Of a stretch of DNA of 64,000 bases, positions 25,649-34,407 are shown in pieces. A program made the translations under genes and the position numbers. This DNA is from Allomuricauda sp. NBRC 101325 (GTDB taxonomy: Bacteria > Bacteroidota > Bacteroidia > Flavobacteriales > Flavobacteriaceae): NCBI RefSeq assembly GCF_030268205.1, contig NZ_BSQF01000001.1, positions 974,649 through 1,038,648 on the forward strand, in the 5' to 3' direction. The notes under the pieces were generated by a model. That model did not search any database and was not told the DNA's origin. It was given only the letters and a program-made list of their open reading frames with translations. How positions within the stretch are numbered: position 1 is the stretch's first letter; each line of letters begins with the position of its first letter.

Positions 25649-27499
25649 TTACTCCTGAGCTTGATATACGTTGTTTTCGCCGATCACATCAGCCATCAAT
25701 TGCGAAGGATCTATCATTATCGCAGTAACATTTTCCAAAGGCATGTCCAAGGTAAATTCGTAGGTCTGATAAGCCCAAGGCCAATCTTCCAATACGGTTC
25801 TTTTTAAACTTGGATAGGGATTTTCTTTTTCACCGTACATCATACGCAATGGCACATAATAGGTTTCTTGTGTGCCATCGGCACCAACAACCAAAATATC
25901 CAATGGCATTGGCATTTCACCAATACGCTCTAAAGTTACTTTTGTCTTATCACCATCAGCCTCAACACTTTTAATTCCGTAATCAATAGTGTTGGTGGTT
26001 TGCGTCCAATCGGTCAAATACCAGTTCAGCTCCATTCCCGACACCTTTTCAGCCGTTCTTTTAATGTCATTCGGCGTTGGGTGTTTGAATTTAAAATCAG
26101 CGAAATACTTTTTAATGGTTTCCATCAACTTATCCTGTCCAATTACATACCCTAATTGGGACAAAAAGATGGAGCCCTTGCTATAAGCGGCAATACCGTA
26201 AGCAAAATTCGTGGTATAGCGATCTGCATGGGTACTTTGTGGCATTTCCAAACCGGAATTAACCAAAGCATAGTAACTTTTATAAGAACCTTCAAAAGGG
26301 TTTTGCTTGTCTTGTTCCATGATTTGATTCATACACAAACTGCTAATGAACGAGGTAAAACCCTCATCCATCCATTCGTGCTCCGATTCGTTCGTGGCCA
26401 ATACATGTTGAAACCAAGAGTGGGCCATTTCGTGAACCATAACACCCACCAAACTTCCATAGGGTCGATTTCCGGTTACCAAAGTACTCATGGCATATTC
26501 CATTCCACCATCACCCCCCTGTACAACGGAATATTGCTCATAAGGGTATTTGCCCACATTATTGCTGAAAAATGCCATGGCCTCAGCTGTTTTGGGCTGA
26601 AGCTTTTTCCAATTTTCATTGAATTCTGGGTTATCCTTATAAAAGAAATGAAGCGTTGGCCCATCTTCCATTTGTAGCGTATCGTGGATATATTCAGGAT
26701 CGGCCGCCCACATAAAATCGTGCACATTTGGCGCTTTAAAATGCCAAGTAAGGGTTTTGCCCTTGGTCTTTACTTTGGTTCCGGGAGTTTCGTAGCCATG
26801 TCCAATTTCGTTGGGGTTTTGAAGGTAACCGGAACCGCCGATCGTATAATCTTTGTCCAAAGTGATTTTCACGTCAAAATCGCCCCATACCCCGTGAAAT
26901 TCACGAGCAATATATGGATTTGGATGCCATCCCTCAAAATCGTATTCTGAAAGTTTTGGGTACCACTGGCTCATGCTCAAGGCAACACCTTCGTTACTGT
27001 TTCTTCCTGAACGTCTAATTTGAAGGGGAACCTGACCTTTAAAGGTCATTTCTAAAGTGGTTTTTCCTCCCGATGGTATTGGTTTGGCCAAATCTACCAC
27101 CAAAATGGTCCCATTTTCCTCAAAAGAAACGGCTGCGCCGTCCTGGGTCAAAGTTTCTGCATGCAAGTAACCTTTTTCACTTTCAGACAATGAAGCGATT
27201 CTACTTTTATCGCCATCCATCATTCTTTTATCCGGATCTTTAATGTTTTGCAATCTAATGTCCATTTCGCTCCCAGGTTGAAAGGCATTAAAGTACAAGT
27301 GGTAAAAAACCCTGCTCAATTCATCGGGCGAATTATTGGTATAAACCAATTTTTGGGTTCCGGTGTACTGGAAGGTTTTCACATCCATGTCCACTTCCAT
27401 AGTGTAATCTACGTGCTGTTGCCAGTAGGTTGGGTTTTGTGCATTTAGTAAGGACGAGGCCAATAAGGCCACTAGTAATAGGGGCATTAATCTTTTCAT
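25649..27499 (-). CDS. Secreted M1 family zinc aminopeptidase
   Basis: Zinc metallopeptidase of the gluzincin M1 family, which removes N-terminal residues from peptides. The 616 residues begin with a signal peptide (MKRLMPLLLVALLASSLLNAQ). The zinc site is intact: HEMAH at 356-360 with the third ligand Glu at 379 (HEWMDEG), 18 residues after the second His. The substrate-recognition GGMEYA motif is present upstream (QGGDGGMEYAMST). The N-terminal part (about 30-230) is the beta-sandwich domain. The gene sits 3 bp after an S8 peptidase gene on the same strand, which suggests joint expression for extracellular protein breakdown. Confidence 0.92.
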   Translation of the reverse strand: MKRLMPLLLVALLASSLLNAQNPTYWQQHVDYTMEVDMDVKTFQYTGTQKLVYTNNSPDELSRVFYHLYFNAFQPGSEMDIRLQNIKDPDKRMMDGDKSRIASLSESEKGYLHAETLTQDGAAVSFEENGTILVVDLAKPIPSGGKTTLEMTFKGQVPLQIRRSGRNSNEGVALSMSQWYPKLSEYDFEGWHPNPYIAREFHGVWGDFDVKITLDKDYTIGGSGYLQNPNEIGHGYETPGTKVKTKGKTLTWHFKAPNVHDFMWAADPEYIHDTLQMEDGPTLHFFYKDNPEFNENWKKLQPKTAEAMAFFSNNVGKYPYEQYSVVQGGDGGMEYAMSTLVTGNRPYGSLVGVMVHEMAHSWFQHVLATNESEHEWMDEGFTSFISSLCMNQIMEQDKQNPFEGSYKSYYALVNSGLEMPQSTHADRYTTNFAYGIAAYSKGSIFLSQLGYVIGQDKLMETIKKYFADFKFKHPTPNDIKRTAEKVSGMELNWYLTDWTQTTNTIDYGIKSVEADGDKTKVTLERIGEMPMPLDILVVGADGTQETYYVPLRMMYGEKENPYPSLKRTVLEDWPWAYQTYEFTLDMPLENVTAIMIDPSQLMADVIGENNVYQAQE

Positions 27500-27502
27500 A
27501 TA

Positions 27503-29149
27503 TTATTTTGAGTTGCTTTCAAGGGTGGTTTTGCCATTTGCAATTTGGTCTGCTAAAATTAACGCATTATAGGCGTTTACCATTTTGCCTGACTTGGAAA
27601 TTTTATCGAATGCAAAGGATTTGGACGCATCGCCATCCACAATTACGTTGCTTTTTGATTTTAAACCGGACTGCATAATGATGTTTTTAACATCGGAAGC
27701 GGTTAAATCGGGATAAAATGAACGAATAAGTGCAGCTACCCCTGATACAGCTGGTGCGGCCATTGATGTTCCTCCCTGAAATTCGTATTCACTTTCTGGC
27801 ATGGTCGAGTAGATTTCATCGCCAGGGGCAAACACATCTACATTTTTACCGCCATAATTTGAAAAAGAGGCCACCATTTCAGATCCGTATTTGCTGGATA
27901 GGGCACCAACCGTGATCATGTTGTCCACAAATTCGATTTTACCAAGTTTATGGTCGTTTGGAAAGTTTGTGTTTTCTGGATCTTCAAGGTCTTCCCCATC
28001 GTTTCCGGCGGCATGTACGATCAAAACATCTTTGGATGCGGCGTATGCAATGGCATCGTACACCCAATCCGCTTTTGGCGAAAATGCTTTCCCAAAGCTA
28101 CAATTGATGATAGAGGCTCCGTTATCTACCGCATACCGGATTCCCAAAGCAATATCTTTATCATATTCGTCGCCATTTGGCACAGCTCTAATGCTCATGA
28201 TTTCAACATTTTGTGCCACCCCGTCCATTCCTTTTCCATTGTTGCGTTCAGCCGCAATAATTCCCGCTACGTGGGTGCCATGGCTTTCAGTGTCCACCAT
28301 GTTTTTTGGGTTCCCATTGCCATAGGGCACATCTGTTATATCGTAAGGATCATCCCCAACAGGGGCTCTTCCATTAAAATCTTTGTTGAGGTTGTAATTG
28401 ACCTGCTCAGAGAAATAGTTGATGCCTTCCTTAAGCTCTTCCAACACCTCAGGAATACTTTCGCCATAATTGAACATTTGGTTCAATACGGCAACACTTT
28501 GCTCCATAATCGGGGTGGATGCATTTAAGGCTTTTAAGTCCTCTTGGGTATAGGTTTCTTTTCCCAATTCTTTTTTAACGGCCATATCGGCGCCCTGCAC
28601 CACTTGGTAAATTTGTTCGTATTGTTGTTTGTTCTGAAGCGCTTCAGGATATTCTTTATCCAACAACAATCGTGCTTCGGCCCTGTCGGAAGCATCTCCA
28701 ATGTTTAAACGGAGCATGCGCACATATTCCAATTGTTCATTATAGGAATCGCCTAAAAAGTTGTAACCATGAACATCGTCGATATATCCGTTTCCGTCAT
28801 CGTCCTTTCCATTATTTGGAATTTCATCTTTGTTGGTCCAAAGCACATTTTTTAAATCTTCGTGCTCCAAATCCATCCCAGAATCCAATACGGCCACCAC
28901 AACGGTTTTACCTTTTTTGTTTTTGATGATTTCAGTATAGGCCTTATCAACGCTCATCCCGGGAATTGTGTCCTTAATTAGGTCCAAATGGCCCCAATGT
29001 TTTTTCTCGGCATCTGTGAGTTCAGCTATTTTAAGGGGAACGGTATCAATGTTTTCAACGGGGGTTGAAACCAGTACAGTAGATCCACAACCAGCCAATA
29101 AAAGAGTCGTAGAAATGGATAAAATAGTTTGTTTGTATGTGCAGTTCAT
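27503..29149 (-). CDS. S8 subtilisin-like serine peptidase, lipoprotein
   Basis: Subtilase with an intact catalytic triad: Asp in VAVLDSGMDLEHED (about residue 75), His in ESHGTHVAGIIAA (about 290) and Ser in GGTSMAAPAVSG (about 460). The signal sequence ends in LLLAGCGS, a lipobox, so the protein is probably a lipoprotein. About 200 residues separate Asp from His, far more than in plain subtilisin; this insertion is largely helical and charged and is typical of a Bacteroidetes S8 subgroup. 548 residues in total. The M1 peptidase gene follows 3 bp after the stop. Confidence 0.9.
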   Translation of the reverse strand: MNCTYKQTILSISTTLLLAGCGSTVLVSTPVENIDTVPLKIAELTDAEKKHWGHLDLIKDTIPGMSVDKAYTEIIKNKKGKTVVVAVLDSGMDLEHEDLKNVLWTNKDEIPNNGKDDDGNGYIDDVHGYNFLGDSYNEQLEYVRMLRLNIGDASDRAEARLLLDKEYPEALQNKQQYEQIYQVVQGADMAVKKELGKETYTQEDLKALNASTPIMEQSVAVLNQMFNYGESIPEVLEELKEGINYFSEQVNYNLNKDFNGRAPVGDDPYDITDVPYGNGNPKNMVDTESHGTHVAGIIAAERNNGKGMDGVAQNVEIMSIRAVPNGDEYDKDIALGIRYAVDNGASIINCSFGKAFSPKADWVYDAIAYAASKDVLIVHAAGNDGEDLEDPENTNFPNDHKLGKIEFVDNMITVGALSSKYGSEMVASFSNYGGKNVDVFAPGDEIYSTMPESEYEFQGGTSMAAPAVSGVAALIRSFYPDLTASDVKNIIMQSGLKSKSNVIVDGDASKSFAFDKISKSGKMVNAYNALILADQIANGKTTLESNSK

Positions 29150-29172
29150 AAAATGTGTTTGTCTAACTAAAA

Positions 29173-30039
29173 TTATTGTGTTTTGAATAGTTCATCGAAG
29201 GAATAGAGTTCATCCAATCGAACCCCTCTTTCGGTTTGTTTAAGGGAACATAATTGATTGTGGGCATCATGCTCAAAAAGTAATAACCAATTGTTTTCAA
29301 CGGCAGCAGTAAGAAATGCGGCCTTTTCTTCCATGGTCAATAATGGTCGGGTGTCGTATCCCATCACATAGGGCAACGGAATATGGCCTACTGTTGGAAT
29401 TAAATCGGCCACAAAGACTATGGTCTGTCCTTTATAATTTAAATGAGGCAACATTTGCTTGTCGGTATGTCCATCCATAAAATGAATGCCAAATCCCAGT
29501 TCTAAGGTTTCAAGAAATGTCACACCTTTTCTATCTATAAAATGCAGTTGCCCACTTTCTTGCATGGGCAATAAATTTTCCTTTAAAAAAGAGGCTTTTT
29601 CTCGTGGATTGGGTTGGGTCGCCCATTCCCAATGGTCTTGATTGGTCCAAAACTTGGCATTTTTAAATGCGGGTTCGTAACCGGTTCGGTCCGAATTCCA
29701 TTGAATGCTTCCCCCGCAATGGTCAAAATGTAGGTGCGTTAAAAAAACATCGGTAATATCATCTCGATGAAAACCCGCTTTTTGAAGCGAACCGTCCAAC
29801 GTATGATCGCCCCATAAGAAGTAATAATTAAAAAACTTTTCGGATTGTTTGTTCCCAAGACCGTTGTCCACCAAAACAAGTCTGTCCCCATCCTCAATTA
29901 AAAGACAACGGGCAGCAATATCGATCATATTGTTGCTGTCGGCGGGATTGGTTTTGTTCCAAATAGATTTTGGAACCACACCGAACATGGCCCCTCCGTC
30001 CAACTTAAAATTACCAGTTTCAATGGGATAAATCGTCAT
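29173..30039 (-). CDS. MBL-fold metallo-hydrolase
   Basis: Metallo-beta-lactamase fold hydrolase, possibly related to N-acyl homoserine lactonases and other quorum-quenching-type enzymes, but the substrate cannot be assigned. The 288 residues have the metal-binding motif THLHFDHCGG (H-x-H-x-D-H), a later His in GIHFMDGHTDK and an Asp in VFVADLIPT, so the two-metal site looks complete. No signal peptide is seen. It is separated by 23 bp from the S8 peptidase gene and may share its promoter. Confidence 0.85.
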   Translation of the reverse strand: MTIYPIETGNFKLDGGAMFGVVPKSIWNKTNPADSNNMIDIAARCLLIEDGDRLVLVDNGLGNKQSEKFFNYYFLWGDHTLDGSLQKAGFHRDDITDVFLTHLHFDHCGGSIQWNSDRTGYEPAFKNAKFWTNQDHWEWATQPNPREKASFLKENLLPMQESGQLHFIDRKGVTFLETLELGFGIHFMDGHTDKQMLPHLNYKGQTIVFVADLIPTVGHIPLPYVMGYDTRPLLTMEEKAAFLTAAVENNWLLLFEHDAHNQLCSLKQTERGVRLDELYSFDELFKTQ

Positions 30040-30223
30040 GTAGAAAGCAAAAGGCCTGCAAAATAAGAAAAGAGCAATCCAAATACGTGAAAAGTAAGGA
30101 TATATTAGTCGTATTTTAACAAAAAGAGGTCAAGCTGAACCAATTAAACCTAAAAAGTCCCCCCTATCAATGCCCCGAGTGATTATCTAAAAGAAAAGCA
30201 GTAAATTTCCAAAAACTAAAAAA

Positions 30224-32056
30224 ATGCTTGAACTTGCTGGAATTATCATTCTTGGCATCATTGCTCAATGGGTGGCATGGCGATTTAAATTGCCGGCAAT
30301 TTTACCCTTAATATTGATTGGATTATTGGTCGGACCAATTGCCACTTTGTACACTGAAGATGGCTCTAAATTAATTGAACCCATTTGGAACGACAGTAAG
30401 GGACTTTTTCCCGGCGAAGGCCTGTATAATTTTGTGTCTTTGGCCATTAGTGTTATCCTTTTTGAAGGCGGATTGACCTTAAAACGTGCCGAAATTTCCA
30501 ATGTTGGTCCGGTAATCACAAAGTTGATTACCATAGGAACTGTGGTTACCTTTTTTGGGGCCGGGGTCTCTGCACATTATTTGTTCGGATTAACGTGGCA
30601 AATCTCTTTTTTGTTCTCTGCATTGATCATTGTTACTGGACCTACAGTGATTACCCCAATTTTGAGAAACATTCCATTGAAAAAGGATGTATCGGCAGTG
30701 TTAAAATGGGAAGGTATTTTAATTGACCCCATCGGTGCCTTGGTTGCGGTTTTGGTGTTTGAGTTCATAAGTGTGGGTGAAGGTCACGAATTTACCCAAA
30801 CGGCATTGGTTGAATTTGGAAAAATCGTCTTATTCGGTACTACCTTTGGGTTTACGTTTGCCCACGCGTTGGGATTTGCTATTAAAAAAGACTTTATTCC
30901 CCATTATTTATTGAATGTGGTTTCACTTTCTACAGTGTTGTTGGTGTATGTGGAATCGGACGTTTTTGCACATGAATCTGGGCTTTTGGCCGTGGTTGTG
31001 ATGGGAATGGTACTAGGAAATATGAATTTGCCCAACATCAAGGAACTACTCTACTTTAAGGAATCGCTGAGCGTTTTGTTGATTTCCATTCTTTTTATCC
31101 TTTTATCGGCCAACATCAACATTAGTGATATGGAACTGATTTTCAATTGGAACACCGTAGCACTTTTTGCCATCATTGTTTTTATAATTCGGCCATTAGG
31201 CGTGTTTATAAGTGCCCAAGGCTCAAATTTAAAGCTCAACGAAAAATTGTTCATCGGATGGGTTGGCCCACGAGGTATTGTTGCTGCAGGTATCGCCTCC
31301 CTTTTTGGCTCCAAACTTATGGCCAAAGGAGAACCAGGAGCAGAATACATTACGCCCCTGGTGTTTATGATCGTATTGGGAACGGTGTTGTTGAATGCCA
31401 CCACTGCTCGATTCTTTGCTAAAACAGTTGGTGTATTCTTGAAGAAATCAGAAGGTATTTTAATTATTGGTGCCTCCAAGCTATCCCGCTTGATTGCCAA
31501 TTATTTGAAAAAGAACAACAGGCACGTGGTATTAATCGATAACAACCAGACCAATGTGGACAAGGCAAAGAAATTGGGGTTGGAAGCCATAACCGCCAAT
31601 ATTTTCTCAGATTCGCTTACTGATAATATCGAATTGAACGACATGGGTTATTTAATGGCCTTAACGGGCAACTCCGATATTAACAAGTTTGCCATTAAAA
31701 AGTTTCAAAGGCAGTTTGGTGAAAACGGTGCGTTTAGATTGGTGAATACCGAAGAGGTCAATGACCCGGACAACAATCCAAAGGAAGGTCTGTTCTCCCA
31801 TTCCGACGATTTTATTCAATTAATGGATACGGTACGCACACACCCCACCATACACGAAATAGATCTTAGGGACAAGGAGCATTACGATAACCTCATCGAT
31901 TTAACTCAAAAGAATGTTGATATAGTACCACTATTTACGAAAGCACCTAGCGGAAGTATTGATATTATTCCAGCCAACAGTAAAGACTTTGTTCCGAAAG
32001 GGGACGGCTACAAACTGGTGTATTTGGGAAGAATGATTGATGAAGACCAGGAATAA
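30224..32056 (+). CDS. Cation:proton antiporter with TrkA-N-like domain
   Basis: CPA-type antiporter exchanging Na+ or K+ for protons across the inner membrane. The first 400 residues form about twelve hydrophobic segments, including LITIGTVVTFFGAGVSA and LIVTGPTVITPILR, the latter with the Thr-Gly-Pro-Thr motif of the family. Residues about 415-560 form a Rossmann-like TrkA-N domain (GILIIGASKLSRLIANYLKK, then VVLIDNNQTNVDKAK) that would bind a nucleotide and gate transport. The end (LFTKAPSGSIDIIP) is a TrkA-C-like tail. 610 residues. The N-terminal transporter resembles NhaP-type proteins; ion specificity is not readable. Confidence 0.88.
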   Translation: MLELAGIIILGIIAQWVAWRFKLPAILPLILIGLLVGPIATLYTEDGSKLIEPIWNDSKGLFPGEGLYNFVSLAISVILFEGGLTLKRAEISNVGPVITKLITIGTVVTFFGAGVSAHYLFGLTWQISFLFSALIIVTGPTVITPILRNIPLKKDVSAVLKWEGILIDPIGALVAVLVFEFISVGEGHEFTQTALVEFGKIVLFGTTFGFTFAHALGFAIKKDFIPHYLLNVVSLSTVLLVYVESDVFAHESGLLAVVVMGMVLGNMNLPNIKELLYFKESLSVLLISILFILLSANINISDMELIFNWNTVALFAIIVFIIRPLGVFISAQGSNLKLNEKLFIGWVGPRGIVAAGIASLFGSKLMAKGEPGAEYITPLVFMIVLGTVLLNATTARFFAKTVGVFLKKSEGILIIGASKLSRLIANYLKKNNRHVVLIDNNQTNVDKAKKLGLEAITANIFSDSLTDNIELNDMGYLMALTGNSDINKFAIKKFQRQFGENGAFRLVNTEEVNDPDNNPKEGLFSHSDDFIQLMDTVRTHPTIHEIDLRDKEHYDNLIDLTQKNVDIVPLFTKAPSGSIDIIPANSKDFVPKGDGYKLVYLGRMIDEDQE

Positions 32057-32106
32057 GCCACTCCGAATTTACATTAAACAGAAAATTTACCGATCCGTCA
32101 ACCCAA

Positions 32107-32133
32107 AAGGGGCATTCATCAATTGTGCCCCTT
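32107..32133. terminator. Hairpin after the antiporter gene
   Basis: AAGGGGCA and TGCCCCTT arms around an 11-base loop, 50 bp after the antiporter stop. The T run is weak (GAGGTTTATT), so termination efficiency is uncertain. The sequence resembles the CCCCTTGAGG-type repeats. Confidence 0.5.
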
Positions 32134-32188
32134 GAGGTTTATTCTACACAAGTACATTTAGCTCATTCAAAACCAAAAATCTTTACAA

Positions 32189-32440
32189 ATGAGAAAAATT
32201 GTACTTGCCTTTATGGCGCTTGGACTAATTACAGTAAGCTGTTCAAAGGATGATAAAGATCTTACATGTGAATCGTGTACCACAACGCTCAACACCAAAA
32301 TCGAACTCTGCGATAAAGGTGATGGAACTTATGCATACAAGGTAGATGGTAAAGAGACTGGAATTATTGAAAAATCGCTTTTAAAAGAAGCGGGTTATGA
32401 CTCACCTAAAGAGTATGTGGATAAAATTTGTCAGAGTTAA
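32189..32440 (+). CDS. Small lipoprotein, unknown function
   Basis: An 83-residue protein with a lipoprotein signal (MRKIVLAFMALGLITVSC). The lipidated Cys is followed by Ser-Lys-Asp-Asp, the acidic type of surface-export signal described for Bacteroidetes lipoproteins. The mature part is short and has further Cys residues (LTCESCTTT, ELCDKGDG, KICQS), so two disulphides are possible. I do not recognise a named family. It stands alone between the antiporter and the convergent lepA gene. Confidence 0.65.
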   Translation: MRKIVLAFMALGLITVSCSKDDKDLTCESCTTTLNTKIELCDKGDGTYAYKVDGKETGIIEKSLLKEAGYDSPKEYVDKICQS

Positions 32441-32459
32441 ACTGCTGGTTTGTAAAACA

Positions 32460-34256
32460 TTAATCATTCAACTTTAAAACGGCCATAAAAGCTTGCTGTG
32501 GAATTTCCACATTTCCTACTTGGCGCATTCGTTTTTTACCCTTTTTCTGTTTTTCAAGCAGTTTACGCTTACGGGAAATATCCCCACCATAACATTTGGC
32601 GGTCACATCTTTTCGCAACGCTTTTATGGTCTCCCTAGAAATGATCTTGGAACCAATAGCTGCTTGAATTGGAATATCGAATTGCTGTCTTGGGATGAGC
32701 TCTTTTAACTTTTCGCACATCTTTTTACCAATGGTGTGCGCATTATCAAAATGTACCAATGCAGATAAAGCGTCGACAGGTTGCGCGTTCAAAAGGATAT
32801 CCACTCGGACCAGTTTGGATACTCGCATACCTATGGGTGAATAATCGAAAGAGGCATAACCTTTTGAAACGGTTTTCAATCGGTCGTAAAAGTCAAACAC
32901 GATTTCGGCCAAAGGCATATCAAAAATAAGCTCCACCCGTTCCGTGGTCAGATAAGTTTGGTTTACGATTTGCCCTCGTTTTTCAATACAAAGTGACATC
33001 ACATTTCCGACAAAATCGGATTTGGTAATAATGGTCGCTTTAATATAAGGTTCCTCAACACGATCAACCGTACTCGGATCTGGCAAATCGGAGGGGTTGT
33101 TTACGATCAAGGGAGTTTCCTTGTCTTTTGTGGTAAAGGCATGGTAGCTTACGTTGGGCACCGTGGTAATTACGGTCATGTCGAACTCACGCTCCAGACG
33201 CTCTTGAATAATCTCCATGTGCAACATGCCCAAGAATCCGCAACGGAATCCAAATCCAAGTGCGGCACTACTTTCTGGGGTAAACACCAAAGAAGCATCA
33301 TTCAACTGCAACTTTTCCATGGAAGAACGCAATTCTTCAAAATCCTCAGTGTCCACAGGATAAATCCCAGCAAAAACCATAGGTTTTACATCCTCAAAAC
33401 CTGAAATGGCATTCTTGGTAGGGTTGGCGGCATCGGTAATGGTATCCCCAACTTTAACCTCTCGGGCATCTTTTATACCCGTGATCAAATACCCCACATC
33501 TCCAGCGGAGATTTTTTGTTTGGGCATTTGCTTCAATTTTAAGGTGCCGATTTCATCAGCTTCATATGCTTTACCTGTAGCAACAAATTTGATTTTTTGT
33601 CCTTTCTTGATTTCCCCGTTCACAACCCTAAAATAGGTTTCAACACCTCTAAATGGATTATAAACAGAATCAAAAACCAAGGCTTGTAATGGTTCATCAA
33701 CATTGCCTTTTGGTGCTGGAATACGCTCGATAATAGCGGTTAGAATCTCTTGAATACCAATTCCTGTTTTTGCACTGGCAGGGATTACCTCTTCGGGCCT
33801 ACAACCCAAAAGGTCTACAATATCATCGGTAACTTCCTCTGGATTCGCACTTGGCAAATCCACTTTATTTAGGACAGGGATAATTTCCAAATCGTTTTCC
33901 AAGGCCAAATAAAGGTTGGAAATAGTCTGTGCCTGAATACTTTGTGCAGCATCGACCACCAATAGCGCACCTTCACAAGCCGCAATGGAACGGGACACCT
34001 CATAAGAGAAATCCACGTGACCGGGAGTGTCGATAAGATTCAGGACATAAGTTTCACCTTCGTGCACATACTCCATTTGAATGGCATGGCTCTTAATGGT
34101 GATGCCACGCTCACGTTCCAAGTCCATATTGTCCAACAACTGGTCTTGTTTTTCGCGCTCGGTCACGGAACCGGTAAAGTCCAACAAACGGTCTGCCAAG
34201 GTACTTTTACCATGGTCTATATGTGCAATAATGCAAAAATTTCGAATCTTTTTCAT
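32460..34256 (-). CDS. lepA: Elongation factor 4 (LepA)
   Basis: Ribosome-associated GTPase that influences translation under stress and initiation. The ATG at 34256 gives 598 residues starting [18 protein letters not shown], the usual LepA start; the frame runs 7 codons further. The GTPase motifs are [15 protein letters not shown] (P-loop), [10 protein letters not shown] (switch I), DTPGHVDF (G3) and NKVDLP (G4). The C-terminal LepA-specific domain is present ([17 protein letters not shown], then [13 protein letters not shown]). Confidence 0.96.
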   Translation of the reverse strand: MKKIRNFCIIAHIDHGKSTLADRLLDFTGSVTEREKQDQLLDNMDLERERGITIKSHAIQMEYVHEGETYVLNLIDTPGHVDFSYEVSRSIAACEGALLVVDAAQSIQAQTISNLYLALENDLEIIPVLNKVDLPSANPEEVTDDIVDLLGCRPEEVIPASAKTGIGIQEILTAIIERIPAPKGNVDEPLQALVFDSVYNPFRGVETYFRVVNGEIKKGQKIKFVATGKAYEADEIGTLKLKQMPKQKISAGDVGYLITGIKDAREVKVGDTITDAANPTKNAISGFEDVKPMVFAGIYPVDTEDFEELRSSMEKLQLNDASLVFTPESSAALGFGFRCGFLGMLHMEIIQERLEREFDMTVITTVPNVSYHAFTTKDKETPLIVNNPSDLPDPSTVDRVEEPYIKATIITKSDFVGNVMSLCIEKRGQIVNQTYLTTERVELIFDMPLAEIVFDFYDRLKTVSKGYASFDYSPIGMRVSKLVRVDILLNAQPVDALSALVHFDNAHTIGKKMCEKLKELIPRQQFDIPIQAAIGSKIISRETIKALRKDVTAKCYGGDISRKRKLLEKQKKGKKRMRQVGNVEIPQQAFMAVLKLND

Positions 34257-34407
34257 ATCAACATTAACACCTCCCAAAAGGGCACATGATCAACTGCAAA
34301 TATAGTTGTTTTCGTGGCCCGTGGATGTATTTTTCAAAATAAGAAAAGAGAAGGTCTATATCGCTCAAAAATAATTTATTAGATTTGAGGTTCAACCCTA
34401 ACTCTAC